From assembly GCA_047605605.1 (NCBI GenBank), contig JASGFG010000081.1, forward strand, positions 1 to 17,423: DNA of 17,423 nt, read 5' to 3'. Under the pieces are notes generated by a model. It saw nothing but the letters and a program-made list of their open reading frames with translations. It did not search any database and was not told the origin of the DNA. Both the position numbers and the translations under genes were made by a program. Source of the DNA: JAATGA01 sp047605605. Its GTDB lineage: Bacteria; Pseudomonadota; Alphaproteobacteria; Rhodobacterales; Rhodobacteraceae. Positions 1 to 7,711 of this stretch are shown piece after piece (the first letter of the stretch is position 1; every line of letters begins with the position of its first letter).

Positions 1-1448
1 CCATCCGCTCGGCCACGAAAGTCACCGAAAAGCTGCTGGCGAATGCCACCAACCTGAAGGTGATCGGCCGCGCCGGGATCGGCGTCGACAACGTGGACAT
101 CCCCGCCGCCTCGAAAAAGGGCGTGATCGTGATGAACACGCCCTTCGGCAACAGCGTGACCACCGCCGAACATGCCATCGCCATGATGTTCGCCGTCGCC
201 CGGCAACTGCCCGAGGCATCGGTTTCCACCCATGCCGGCAAGTGGGAAAAGTCGAAATTCATGGGGGTGGAGCTGTTCAACAAGACCCTCGGCGTGATCG
301 GGGCGGGCAATATCGGCGGCATCGTCTGCGACCGCGCCGTCGGCCTGCACATGAAGGTCGTGGCCTATGACCCCTTCCTGTCGGAAGAACGCGCCAAGGC
401 CATGGGCGTGCAGAAGGTGGAACTGGACGAGCTGCTGGCGCGGGCCGATTTCATCACGCTCCACGTTCCAATGACCGAAAAGACCAAGGGCATCCTGAAC
501 GCCGAGGCGCTGGCCAAGACGAAAAAAGGTGTCCGCATCATCAACTGCGCCCGCGGCGGTCTGGTGGACGAGGCGGCGCTGGCCGAGGCGCTGAAATCCG
601 GCCATGTCGCCGGCGCGGCCTTCGACGTGTTCGAGGTGGAGCCCGCGACAGAATCGCCGCTGTTCAACCTGCCGAACGTGGTCGTGACCCCGCACCTTGG
701 CGCTTCGACGACCGAGGCGCAGGAGAATGTGGCGCTGCAAGTGGCCGAACAGATGTCGGACTATCTGCTGACCGGGGCGGTGCAGAACGCGCTGAACATG
801 CCGAACGTCACGGCCGAAGAGGCGGCGGTGATGGGCCCCTGGATCAAGCTGGCCAGCCATCTGGGCAGCTTCATCGGCCAGATGACCGACGAGCCGATCA
901 AGGCGATCAACATCCTATACGATGGCCGCGTCGCCGACATGAACCTTGCCGCGCTGAACCAGGCGGTGATTGCCGGTGTGCTGAAGGCGCAGAACCCGGA
1001 TGTGAACCTTGTCTCGGCCCCCGTGGTGGCCAAGGAAAAGGGCATCCAACTGTCCACCACCCGCCAGGACAAGACCGGCGCCTTTGACGCCTATGTCAAG
1101 GTCACGATGGTAACGGACAAGCGCGAACGCTCGGTCGCGGGGACGGTGTTCAGCGATGGCAAGCCTCGGTTCATCCAGATCAAAGGCATCAACATCGACG
1201 CCGAGATCGGCCAGCACATGCTCTATACCACCAACGAGGACGTGCCGGGCATCATCGGCCTCTTGGGCATGACCATGGGCAAGAACAACGTCAACATCGC
1301 GAACTTCACCCTTGGCCGCACCTCGATCGGGCAGGAAGCCATCGCGATCCTGTATCTCGACGCGCCGCTCGACCCCAAGGTCGTGGCAACGCTGGAGGGG
1401 ACGGGCATGTTCCAGCAGGTCAAGCCGCTGGAGTTCGACGTGGCCTGA
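1..1448 (+). CDS. serA: D-3-phosphoglycerate dehydrogenase, 5' end missing
   Basis: Catalyses NAD-dependent oxidation of 3-phosphoglycerate to 3-phosphohydroxypyruvate, the first step of serine biosynthesis, in the cytoplasm. The reading frame is open from base 3 and its first residues (IRSATKVTEKLL) match an internal stretch of SerA, so the gene begins before the window; about 50 N-terminal residues are absent and 481 are visible. The GTG at 60 is internal, not a start. Visible motifs are the Rossmann dinucleotide loop GVIGAGNIGG (about bases 289-318), the catalytic Arg in NCARGG, the Glu in FDVFEVEP and the His in VTPHLGAST. An intervening domain and a C-terminal ACT domain (from about base 1235, DVPGIIGLLG) make this the long type-1 form, in which serine commonly acts as feedback inhibitor. 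The gene ends at a strong terminator and converges on the thiolase gene. No damage is seen. Confidence 0.96.
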   Translation, partial: IRSATKVTEKLLANATNLKVIGRAGIGVDNVDIPAASKKGVIVMNTPFGNSVTTAEHAIAMMFAVARQLPEASVSTHAGKWEKSKFMGVELFNKTLGVIGAGNIGGIVCDRAVGLHMKVVAYDPFLSEERAKAMGVQKVELDELLARADFITLHVPMTEKTKGILNAEALAKTKKGVRIINCARGGLVDEAALAEALKSGHVAGAAFDVFEVEPATESPLFNLPNVVVTPHLGASTTEAQENVALQVAEQMSDYLLTGAVQNALNMPNVTAEEAAVMGPWIKLASHLGSFIGQMTDEPIKAINILYDGRVADMNLAALNQAVIAGVLKAQNPDVNLVSAPVVAKEKGIQLSTTRQDKTGAFDAYVKVTMVTDKRERSVAGTVFSDGKPRFIQIKGINIDAEIGQHMLYTTNEDVPGIIGLLGMTMGKNNVNIANFTLGRTSIGQEAIAILYLDAPLDPKVVATLEGTGMFQQVKPLEFDVA

Positions 1449-1495
1449 GGGGGCGGCATCGGGCCAAGGCCGGATGCGTCCTGATCGGATAGGCG

Positions 1496-1528
1496 GGGGC
1501 CGGGGGTGAAAAACACCCGGCCCCTGTT
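1496..1528. terminator. Bidirectional terminator between serA and the thiolase gene
   Basis: The left arm GGGGCCGGGGGTG pairs with the right arm CACCCGGCCCC around an A-rich loop, with two extra G bases bulged in the left arm. A short TGTTT follows on the plus strand, and the loop end supplies A/T on the other side. The hairpin lies in the 85-bp gap between two convergent genes, so it probably ends transcription from both directions. The T-tract is short for a textbook intrinsic terminator. Confidence 0.7.
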
Positions 1529-1533
1529 TGCGG

Positions 1534-2703
1534 TCACACCCGCTCGACGGCCAGCGCGATGCCCTGACCGCCGCCGATGCACATTGTGATCAGCGCGCGC
1601 CGGCCGCCGGTGCGATGCAGCTCGGCAATCGCCTTGGCGGTGATGATCGCCCCGGTCGCGCCGACCGGATGGCCCAGCGCGATGGCCCCGCCGTTCGGGT
1701 TCACCTTTGCCGGGTCCAGCCCCAGTTCCCGGTTGACGGCGATGGCCTGCGCGGCAAAGGCCTCGTTCGATTCCACCACGTCGAAATCGTCGGCCCCCAG
1801 CCCCAGCCTTTTCCACAGGGCGCGCACCGCCGGGATCGGGCCGATGCCCATGACCGCCGGATCGACCCCGGCATGGGCATAGCCCAGCACCCGCGCGACG
1901 GGCTTCGCCCCCGCAACCGCCCCGTCCCGCGCAAGGATCAGGGCCGCCGCCCCGTCGTTGATGCCCGAGGCATTTCCGGCCGTCACCGTGCCCTCCTTCT
2001 GGAAGGCGGGTTTCAGCGCGGCCAGACCCTCGGCCGTCGTGGCCTTGGGGTGTTCGTCCACGGCAAAGCTGACCGGCCCCTTGCGGGAGGGCACCTCGAC
2101 CGGGACGATCTGGCCCGCAAACCGCCCCTCGGCAATCGCCATTGCCGCCCGCCGCTGGCTTTCCAGGGCGAAGGCATCCTGATCCTCTCGGGTGATGCCA
2201 TGGCGCGCGGCGACATTCTCGGCTGTCACGCCCATATGCCCGGTGCCGAACGGGCAGGTCAGCGCGCCGGTCATCATGTCCAGCGCCCTGGTATCCCCCA
2301 TCTTCTGCCCGAACCGCGCGGTGGTCAGCGCAAAGGGCGACCGGCTCATGCATTCCGCGCCGCCTGCCAGCGCCACATCGGCATCGCCCAGTTGCAGCGC
2401 CTGCATGGCCGAGACGATGGCCTGCGCGCCTGATCCGCACAGCCGGTTGACGTTCATCGCCGGCGTTTCGGCCGGAACCCCGGCCTTCATCGCGGCAAGG
2501 CGCGACAGATACATGTCCTTCGGCTCGGTATTGATCACATGGCCAAAGACGACATGACCGACCTGCGCCCCCTCGATGCCCGCGCGGTCCAGCGCGGCGC
2601 GCGCCGCGATGGCGCCAAGGTCATATGGCGCAAAGCCCGCCAGCGATCCGCCGAAAGTGCCGATGGCGGTGCGCGCCGCCGAAAGGATCAGGATGTCGGT
2701 CAT
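1534..2703 (-). CDS. Thiolase (acetyl-CoA C-acetyltransferase / beta-ketothiolase)
   Basis: Condenses two acetyl-CoA to acetoacetyl-CoA, or cleaves beta-ketoacyl-CoA in the reverse direction; cytoplasmic. The 389-residue product has the usual thiolase length. The nucleophilic Cys89 is in NRLCGSG, His345 in GHPVGATG and the second catalytic Cys375 in MCIGGGQG; NEAFAAQ is also conserved. The ATG at 2703 was chosen over an upstream TTG (2736) because the family motif MTDILILSAARTAIG begins there and a GGGGGA Shine-Dalgarno lies about 8 bases before it. The sequence looks closer to BktB-like thiolases than to classical PhaA, but I cannot separate substrate preference by eye. In this family of bacteria the enzyme can feed polyhydroxybutyrate synthesis, the ethylmalonyl-CoA pathway or beta-oxidation. 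mcd and a 3-hydroxybutyryl-CoA dehydrogenase gene lie in the same window, though not in an operon with it. It is divergent from the MFS gene. Confidence 0.93.
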   Translation of the reverse strand: MTDILILSAARTAIGTFGGSLAGFAPYDLGAIAARAALDRAGIEGAQVGHVVFGHVINTEPKDMYLSRLAAMKAGVPAETPAMNVNRLCGSGAQAIVSAMQALQLGDADVALAGGAECMSRSPFALTTARFGQKMGDTRALDMMTGALTCPFGTGHMGVTAENVAARHGITREDQDAFALESQRRAAMAIAEGRFAGQIVPVEVPSRKGPVSFAVDEHPKATTAEGLAALKPAFQKEGTVTAGNASGINDGAAALILARDGAVAGAKPVARVLGYAHAGVDPAVMGIGPIPAVRALWKRLGLGADDFDVVESNEAFAAQAIAVNRELGLDPAKVNPNGGAIALGHPVGATGAIITAKAIAELHRTGGRRALITMCIGGGQGIALAVERV

Positions 2704-2779
2704 GCCGGTTTCCCCCAAGGTGAATGTGCCCGGCAAGGATCAGGGCACGGACCCCCCTGCACCGCAAGGGCGCGGGCGA

Positions 2780-2808
2780 TTGACGCCGCGTCTGTCCGGC
2801 GCTAACGC
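2780..2808 (+). promoter_or_regulatory. Possible promoter of the MFS gene
   Basis: TTGACG at 2780-2785 resembles a sigma-70 -35 box. A CTAACG/TAACGC stretch sits 16-17 bases downstream and could act as a weak -10. It lies 32 bases before the proposed TTG start. This is a pattern match only, and the -10 is poor. Confidence 0.3.
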
Positions 2809-2839
2809 AGGCCCCGCCAGTTGCACCGGGGGGAAGAAG

Positions 2840-3928
2840 TTGCGTGACGCGTTGCGGGCCCACGGGGGCCTTCTGATTGCCGGTTTCGCCACCTTCGTCG
2901 CCATGGGCATCGGCCAGTCGCTGCTGGGGCCGGCGCTGCCGGTGTTCAGCCGCAGCTTCGGGCTGACGCTGGCGCAGGCAAGCTGGGCCGTCACCGCGCT
3001 TTGGGTCGGGTGCGCCATCGGGGTCGCCACCAGCTTTTTCGCACCCGTCCATGTGACGCCCCGCCGGTCGCTGGCGGTGATGGCGGCGGGGGCGGCACTG
3101 ATCGCCGTCGCGCCGGGCTGGGGGGTGACGCAGGCGGGCGTGCTGGTCTTTGGCGCCGGCTATGGCGGCGTGACGACCGTGTTCAACCCACGCGTCCTGC
3201 ACACCTTCGGCCCCTCGATGCTCAGCCTCCTGAACGCGGTGTTCAGCCTGGGGGCCATCGCCGCGCCGCTGATCTTTCTGGCGCTCGGCTCGCAACCGGG
3301 GCTGGCCTATGGCGTGGTGGCGGTGATCGCCGTCGCGATCATCCTTTTTGCGCGCGACACCGGCGGCGCCCCGGTCGAGCCGGGAACCACCGGCCCCTTT
3401 CGCCTGCACCCCGCGATCCTGTGTTTCCAGGTCATCGGCATCGGCTGCGAAGCCAGCCTGATCGGCATCGGCCCCGCCGCGCTGGTGCGCGCGGGCGAGA
3501 CGGAAACCCATGCGGCGGAACTGCTGTCGCTGTTCTTCGTGGCCTTTCTCGTCTCGCGCCTGTTGCTGACGGTGGCGATGCACCGCCTGCCGTCCTTTGC
3601 CTGCTATCTGCTGGCCATGGGGCTGGCGGCGGCTTTTGCGACCGGGGCCTGCCTGTTCCCGCCGGGGCCGTTCTTTGCGCTGATGGGGTTCAGCGCCGGG
3701 GCCTTCTTCCCTTCGGGCTTCGTCACGGCGGTCAGGAAGATGGGGCGCGATCCGCGCGTCACGCCCACCATTGTCGCAGCCGGGCTGGTCGGCGGCATCC
3801 TTGGGCCGCTGGTCCTGTCGGTGGTGGCCCAGGGAATGGGGCCACGCGGGTTCTTCCAGATCATCGCCGGGATCGCCACGCTGACGGCACTGGTGGCGGC
3901 GCTCCTGCTGCGGCGGATGAACCGATAG
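2840..3928 (+). CDS. MFS transporter
   Basis: Predicted inner-membrane secondary transporter; substrate unknown. The 362-residue product is almost entirely hydrophobic helices separated by short polar loops, with about 10-12 membrane segments. It contains an MFS-like loop with basic residues after the second helix (APVHVTPRRS) and a Gly/Pro-rich segment in the C-terminal half (GAFFPSGFVTAV) like those of sugar or drug MFS proteins. The frame stays open upstream to 2576, but that extension is polar and lies antisense to the thiolase gene. I chose TTG at 2840 because GGGGGGAAGAAG directly precedes it and the first helix starts a few residues later. No ATG lies near this point; the next, at 2904, would cut into helix 1. 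The gene converges on the DUF2585 gene with only 3 bases between the stop codons. No neighbouring enzyme indicates a substrate. Confidence 0.8.
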   Translation: MRDALRAHGGLLIAGFATFVAMGIGQSLLGPALPVFSRSFGLTLAQASWAVTALWVGCAIGVATSFFAPVHVTPRRSLAVMAAGAALIAVAPGWGVTQAGVLVFGAGYGGVTTVFNPRVLHTFGPSMLSLLNAVFSLGAIAAPLIFLALGSQPGLAYGVVAVIAVAIILFARDTGGAPVEPGTTGPFRLHPAILCFQVIGIGCEASLIGIGPAALVRAGETETHAAELLSLFFVAFLVSRLLLTVAMHRLPSFACYLLAMGLAAAFATGACLFPPGPFFALMGFSAGAFFPSGFVTAVRKMGRDPRVTPTIVAAGLVGGILGPLVLSVVAQGMGPRGFFQIIAGIATLTALVAALLLRRMNR

Positions 3929-3931
3929 GGC

Positions 3932-4492
3932 TCAGCCCCCCGCCTGCCACTGTTTCACCGCCTCCAGCGGCCAGACCAGCATCAGCACGTTCAGCGTCAG
4001 CCCGTCGCGGATCAGCCAGGTGGTCAGCACCTCGAACCCGATGACGAGGGCGACCGAGGCCCAGATCGGCAGTCTTCGCGCCAGCCAGAAGCCGATCACC
4101 ATGGCCAGGATGTCGCAGACCGAGTTCAGCACGCTGTCGCCATAGTAATCCAGCGAGATCGTCACCGAGCGATAACGCTCGATGATGGCGTCGGAGTTCT
4201 CGACCAGTTCCCACCCCGCCTCGACCGCCGTGGCGATCACCAGCCGCCAGCCGACAGGCAGGCGCCGCGCCACCAGCCACAGCAAGCCGTAGAACAGGAT
4301 GCCGTGGATGATATGCGAGGGCGTATACCAGTCCGAGATATGCTGCGAGTTCTCGGAGCTGACCGTTTCACCATGCCAGAGCTTGACATAGCCGCATTTG
4401 CAGATTGGCTCGCGTCCGATCCACAGCAGCCAGGCGGCGGCACTGGCAATGATCAGGGCGGTGATCAGATAGGGAAGCTGCTTGCGCGTCAT
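3932..4492 (-). CDS. UPF0314 / DUF2585 family membrane protein
   Basis: The 186-residue product matches the alphaproteobacterial UPF0314 (DUF2585) family, whose function is unknown. It shows an N-terminal hydrophobic segment (about 8-25), then the family hallmark GREPICKCGYVKLWHG with two close Cys residues, then the polar stretch SSENSQHISDWYTPSH. Two to three further hydrophobic helices follow, with a conserved WELVENSD and DYYGDSVLNSVCD block. The density of charged residues and His between helices suggests a metal- or lipid-handling membrane enzyme, but that is inference. The ATG at 4492 has no clear Shine-Dalgarno. The gene is divergent from the DinB gene (60-bp gap) and convergent with the MFS gene. 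Confidence 0.85.
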   Translation of the reverse strand: MTRKQLPYLITALIIASAAAWLLWIGREPICKCGYVKLWHGETVSSENSQHISDWYTPSHIIHGILFYGLLWLVARRLPVGWRLVIATAVEAGWELVENSDAIIERYRSVTISLDYYGDSVLNSVCDILAMVIGFWLARRLPIWASVALVIGFEVLTTWLIRDGLTLNVLMLVWPLEAVKQWQAGG

Positions 4493-4552
4493 GATGGCGG
4501 AACGGAATCATGACGGCGGGGCTTCGTCCACTGGAAATCGAAGGGGTTGGCG

Positions 4553-5068
4553 ATGATGGCGCATATGGTGCTGATGGCACGCAACAATGCCTGGGCGAAC
4601 GGCGCGCTTCTGGCGGCCTGTGCGCGGCTGACAGATGACGAGTTCGCGGCGCCGCGCACGGGGTTCTTCCCCTCGTTGCGGGAAACGCTGAACCATATCC
4701 TGTCGGTCGACCTTTATTATCTGGACGCGCTGGAACGGGGCGGGCAGGGAATGGCGGTGCGCGATGCGGACTTTCGCAGCGTGGCGGCCCTGGCCCCGGC
4801 ACAGGCGGCGGCGGATGCCCGGCTGGTTGCCTTTTGCGAAGGGCTGGATCAGGCGGCGCTGTCGGAGCGGGTGCCGACCGACCGCGGGCCGCGCGGCAGG
4901 GTGATGGAACGGGTGGACGACCTGCTGCTGCACCTGTTCCAGCACCAGATCCACCATCGCGGGCAGGCCCATGCGATGCTGTCGGGCACCGGGGTCGCCC
5001 CGCCGCAGCTGGACGAATTCTATCTGGCTTACGACTCGAACCCCGCCAATCCGCGCTTTGCCGGATGA
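4553..5068 (+). CDS. DinB-family protein
   Basis: Small four-helix-bundle protein of the DinB/YfiT-like superfamily, whose members bind a divalent metal through three His and are often damage-induced or thiol-linked transferases. The 171-residue product has the expected length. The likely metal ligands are His48 (in LNHILSVD) and His131 and His135 (in HQIHHRGQ). The ATG at 4553 is preceded by AAGGGG at a 6-base spacing, so it is preferred over an in-frame TTG at 4547; ATG 4556 is also possible. The substrate is unknown. Its stop codon abuts the stop of the phosphatase gene on the other strand with no base between them. Confidence 0.85.
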   Translation: MMAHMVLMARNNAWANGALLAACARLTDDEFAAPRTGFFPSLRETLNHILSVDLYYLDALERGGQGMAVRDADFRSVAALAPAQAAADARLVAFCEGLDQAALSERVPTDRGPRGRVMERVDDLLLHLFQHQIHHRGQAHAMLSGTGVAPPQLDEFYLAYDSNPANPRFAG

Positions 5069-5797
5069 TCAGGGGCGCAGCGGCACCCGGCCCTGCGGGG
5101 TCAGCAGAAAGACCTCTGCCCCTTCGATCACGACCGAGGACAGCGGCCCGCCATAGGCCGCCCCGCTGTCGAGGTTCAGCCGGTTGCCGTAATGTGTGGC
5201 GGCGTCGAGCGCGGTATGGCCATGCACGATCAGCGCCCCATGATCGCGCGGGTCGGAAAGGAACGGCTCGCGGATCCAGACCAGATCGGTTTCCACCTGC
5301 CGGTCGAACGGCACGCCGGGGCGGATGCCGGCATGGACGAAGGCAAGGCCCGGCAGGCGGTGCATGGTGGGCAGGGCGTCGAGGAAGGCCAGATGCTGGG
5401 GCGGGACCAGCGCCAGCGCTTCGGCATGAACCTTGTCCACGGGGCGGTCGGCGGCATGTGCGACGCCATAGCTGCGCAATGTCTCGCCGCCGCCAAGCCG
5501 GGGATGCAGCCATGACAGGTCGGCGCGCAGGCCGGGTTCCGGTTCGTGCGGCGCGGCCATGAAGCGGGCGAACATCCGGTCGTGGTTGCCCTTCAGCACC
5601 ACCCAGTCCTGCCCGGCGGCGATCCCCTGCATCAGATGGTCGATGACGCCGCGGCTGTCCGGCCCGCGGTCGACCAGATCGCCGACATGGAGGACCTGCG
5701 CCACGCCGTTCGCCGCCATATCGGCGGCGATCAGGTCGTGCTGCCGTTTCAGCAGGTCAAGCTGGCCGTGGATGTCGCCGATGGCATAGGCGCGCAT
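5069..5797 (-). CDS. PPP-family metallophosphatase (serine/threonine phosphatase or Ap4A hydrolase type)
   Basis: Two-metal phosphoesterase, probably cytoplasmic. The 242-residue product carries the three PPP signature blocks in order: GDIHGQ (residues 7-12), GDLVDRG (39-45) and GNHD (70-73). Later metal-ligand His are in FVHAGIRPG and VHGHT. Members of this bacterial group act on phosphoproteins (PrpA/PrpB) or on diadenosine tetraphosphate (ApaH); sequence inspection alone does not decide which. It starts 81 bases after the mcd stop on the same strand, so co-transcription with mcd is possible. The gap shows neither a convincing terminator nor a convincing promoter, and the Shine-Dalgarno is weak. 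Confidence 0.88.
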   Translation of the reverse strand: MRAYAIGDIHGQLDLLKRQHDLIAADMAANGVAQVLHVGDLVDRGPDSRGVIDHLMQGIAAGQDWVVLKGNHDRMFARFMAAPHEPEPGLRADLSWLHPRLGGGETLRSYGVAHAADRPVDKVHAEALALVPPQHLAFLDALPTMHRLPGLAFVHAGIRPGVPFDRQVETDLVWIREPFLSDPRDHGALIVHGHTALDAATHYGNRLNLDSGAAYGGPLSSVVIEGAEVFLLTPQGRVPLRP

Positions 5798-5878
5798 GAT
5801 CGCATTCAGTTCCGTGCAGGGCGCGGGGGGTTCGTCCCGGACCCTGTCGATAACCGACCACAGCCCGAGGGAAAAGCC

Positions 5879-7540
5879 CTAGTCGAGCAGGCGGCGCGCG
5901 ATGACCTGGGCCTGGATTTCTGCCGCCCCCTCGAAGATGTTCAGGATGCGGGCGTCGCAGAGGATGCGGCTGATCCGGTATTCCAGCGCGAAACCGTTGC
6001 CGCCGTGGATCTGCAAGGCATTGTCGGCGGCGGCCCAGGCGACGCGGGCACCCAGCAGTTTCGCCATCCCCGCCTCCAGGTCGCAGCGGCGGTCGTGATC
6101 CTTCTCCCACGCGCTGAAATAGGTCAGCTGGCGGGCGATCATGATTTCCACCGCCATCATGGCGAGCTTGCCGGCCACGCGGGGAAATTCGATCAGCGCC
6201 TTGCCGAACTGCTTGCGGTCCTCGGCATATTGCATCCCGGTTTCCAGCGCCGATTGCGCCACGCCGATGGCGCGGGCCGCGGTCTGGATGCGGGCGGATT
6301 CAAAGGTCTGCATCAGCTGCTTGAACCCCTGCCCCGGCACGCCGCCCAGCAAGTTCTCGCCCCTGACCTTGAAGCGGTCGAAGCCGAGTTCGTATTCCTT
6401 CATGCCGCGATAGCCCAGAACCTCGATCTCGCCCCCCGTCATGCCGGGGGTCGGGAAGGGGGCCTCGTCGGTGCCCGGCGTCTTTTCGGCCAGAAACATC
6501 GACAACCCGCGCCAGTCGGTGGTGTCGGGGTCGGTGCGGGCCAAGAGCGTCATCACATGGGTGCGCGCGGCATGGGTGATCCAGGTCTTGTTGCCCGTCA
6601 CCTCCCAATCCTCGCCCGCCTTCACGGCACGGGTGCGCAGGGAACCAAGGTCCGATCCGGTGTTCGGTTCGGTGAACACCGCCGTCGGCAGGATTTCCCC
6701 GCTGGCGAGTTTCGGCAGCCAGTGGGATTTCTGTTCATCCGTGCCGCCGCACAGGATCAGTTCGGCGGCAATCTCGGACCGGGTGCCGAGCGAACCCACG
6801 CCGATATAGCCGCGCGACAGTTCCTCGGACACGACGACCATCGACGCCTTGGAGAGGCCCAGACCCCCCAGGTTTTCCGGGATGGTCAGGCCGAACACGC
6901 CCAGATCGGCAAGTTCGCGGATGATCTCCATCGGGATCAATTCGTCCTTCAGGTGCCAGTCATGGGCGAAGGGGATGACCTTTTCATCGGCGAACCGGCG
7001 GAACTGGTCGCGGATCATCTCCAACTCGTCCTCCAGCCCCGAGGCGCCAAAGGTCGCGCGGCCGTGGTTGTCGCGCATCAGCGCGACCAGGGCCATCCGC
7101 GCGGCCGGGCTGTTGCCATGGGCGATCAGAACACGGGCGGCATCGCCGGGTGCGGCGGTCAGGCCAAGGTCCGACAGGCGGGCGGTTTCGCCCTGGCTCA
7201 TCGGGATGCCCCCATGGACCTGGGCGAGATATTCGCCGAAACCGATTTGCAGGATCAGCTGTTCCATCGGGCCAAAGCGCCCCTCGCCCGTCAGGCGGTC
7301 GGCCCAGATGCGCAGCTGGCGCAGGGCCTCGGCATAGGTGGTCAACCAGGACAGGCAATGCGCGGCGAACTGATGCTCCTCCAGCGCGGCGGCGGAAATC
7401 TTGCCGCCCCTCGTCACCATCGTGCGCAGGGCTTCGCGCCCCGCCTCGGCCAGCCCGGTCACTTCAGGCAGCGCGGCATCGCAAAGCTGCGCCAGATTGT
7501 GAAGCAGCGGCGAAGGGGCGGCGTTCTGTCCGTCGGGCAT
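5879..7540 (-). CDS. mcd: (2S)-methylsuccinyl-CoA dehydrogenase
   Basis: FAD-dependent acyl-CoA dehydrogenase oxidising (2S)-methylsuccinyl-CoA to mesaconyl-CoA in the ethylmalonyl-CoA pathway, which replaces the glyoxylate bypass in Rhodobacter/Paracoccus-type bacteria for acetate growth. The product has 553 residues, about 170 more than ordinary acyl-CoA dehydrogenases. The extra N-terminal domain is the known hallmark of Mcd. The core contains FTEPNTGSDLGSLR (FAD/substrate region), YRGMKEYELGFD, EDRKQFGKALIEF and a C-terminal IFEGAAEIQ. Glu537 in that last motif is at the MCAD-type catalytic-base position; the alternative isovaleryl-type position (in FESARIQ) is Ala by my alignment. The start is ATG 7540 with GGAGATACGCC before it. 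The gene lies downstream of pckA but is separated from it by a terminator and has its own upstream region with an inverted repeat. Etf partners and ccr/ecm are not in the window. Confidence 0.88.
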   Translation of the reverse strand: MPDGQNAAPSPLLHNLAQLCDAALPEVTGLAEAGREALRTMVTRGGKISAAALEEHQFAAHCLSWLTTYAEALRQLRIWADRLTGEGRFGPMEQLILQIGFGEYLAQVHGGIPMSQGETARLSDLGLTAAPGDAARVLIAHGNSPAARMALVALMRDNHGRATFGASGLEDELEMIRDQFRRFADEKVIPFAHDWHLKDELIPMEIIRELADLGVFGLTIPENLGGLGLSKASMVVVSEELSRGYIGVGSLGTRSEIAAELILCGGTDEQKSHWLPKLASGEILPTAVFTEPNTGSDLGSLRTRAVKAGEDWEVTGNKTWITHAARTHVMTLLARTDPDTTDWRGLSMFLAEKTPGTDEAPFPTPGMTGGEIEVLGYRGMKEYELGFDRFKVRGENLLGGVPGQGFKQLMQTFESARIQTAARAIGVAQSALETGMQYAEDRKQFGKALIEFPRVAGKLAMMAVEIMIARQLTYFSAWEKDHDRRCDLEAGMAKLLGARVAWAAADNALQIHGGNGFALEYRISRILCDARILNIFEGAAEIQAQVIARRLLD

Positions 7541-7568
7541 GGCGTATCTCCGATTCCGTCTGCGGATG

Positions 7569-7618
7569 GGGTAATCCTTTCGCAGTTGCAGCGCAATAAT
7601 AATTCAACGTGATTACCC
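7569..7618 (-). promoter_or_regulatory. mcd upstream region with 8-bp inverted repeat (possible operator)
   Basis: GGGTAATC (7569-7576) and GATTACCC (7611-7618) are perfect inverted copies whose centres are 42 bp apart, four turns of B-DNA. Between them, on the minus strand, lies TATTAT (7601-7596), a good -10 match without a good -35, followed by an AGCGCAAT word on the plus strand (7589-7596). The inner arm is about 28 bases before the mcd start codon. The layout fits a dimeric or looping regulator acting on mcd; no regulator is identified. Confidence 0.45.
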
Positions 7619-7654
7619 ATGGCGAACGAAAGTGTCCGAACAGATTCCCCCAAG

Positions 7655-7690
7655 CAAAAAGACCCTGCCGCTGCCGGCAGGGCCTTTTGC
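7655..7690 (-). terminator. Intrinsic terminator of pckA
   Basis: CCCTGCCG (7663-7670) pairs perfectly with CGGCAGGG (7675-7682) around a CTGC loop. Read on the minus strand, the hairpin is followed by TCTTTTTGC, and it starts about 30 bases after the pckA stop. It separates pckA from mcd. Confidence 0.85.
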
Positions 7691-7711
7691 AGAAACACCC
7701 GATGGGCGGCC

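Noticed and set aside
60..62. GTG at 60 as the start of serA
   Set aside because: The frame is open upstream and the residues before it match internal SerA sequence, so the gene simply enters from the left edge.
2576..2839. N-terminal extension of the MFS protein
   Set aside because: It is antisense to the thiolase gene, polar, and not MFS-like; TTG 2840 has a good ribosome site.
5546..7612. 688-codon open frame on the plus strand over mcd and the phosphatase
   Set aside because: Antisense shadow of two well-supported genes, no recognisable domain.
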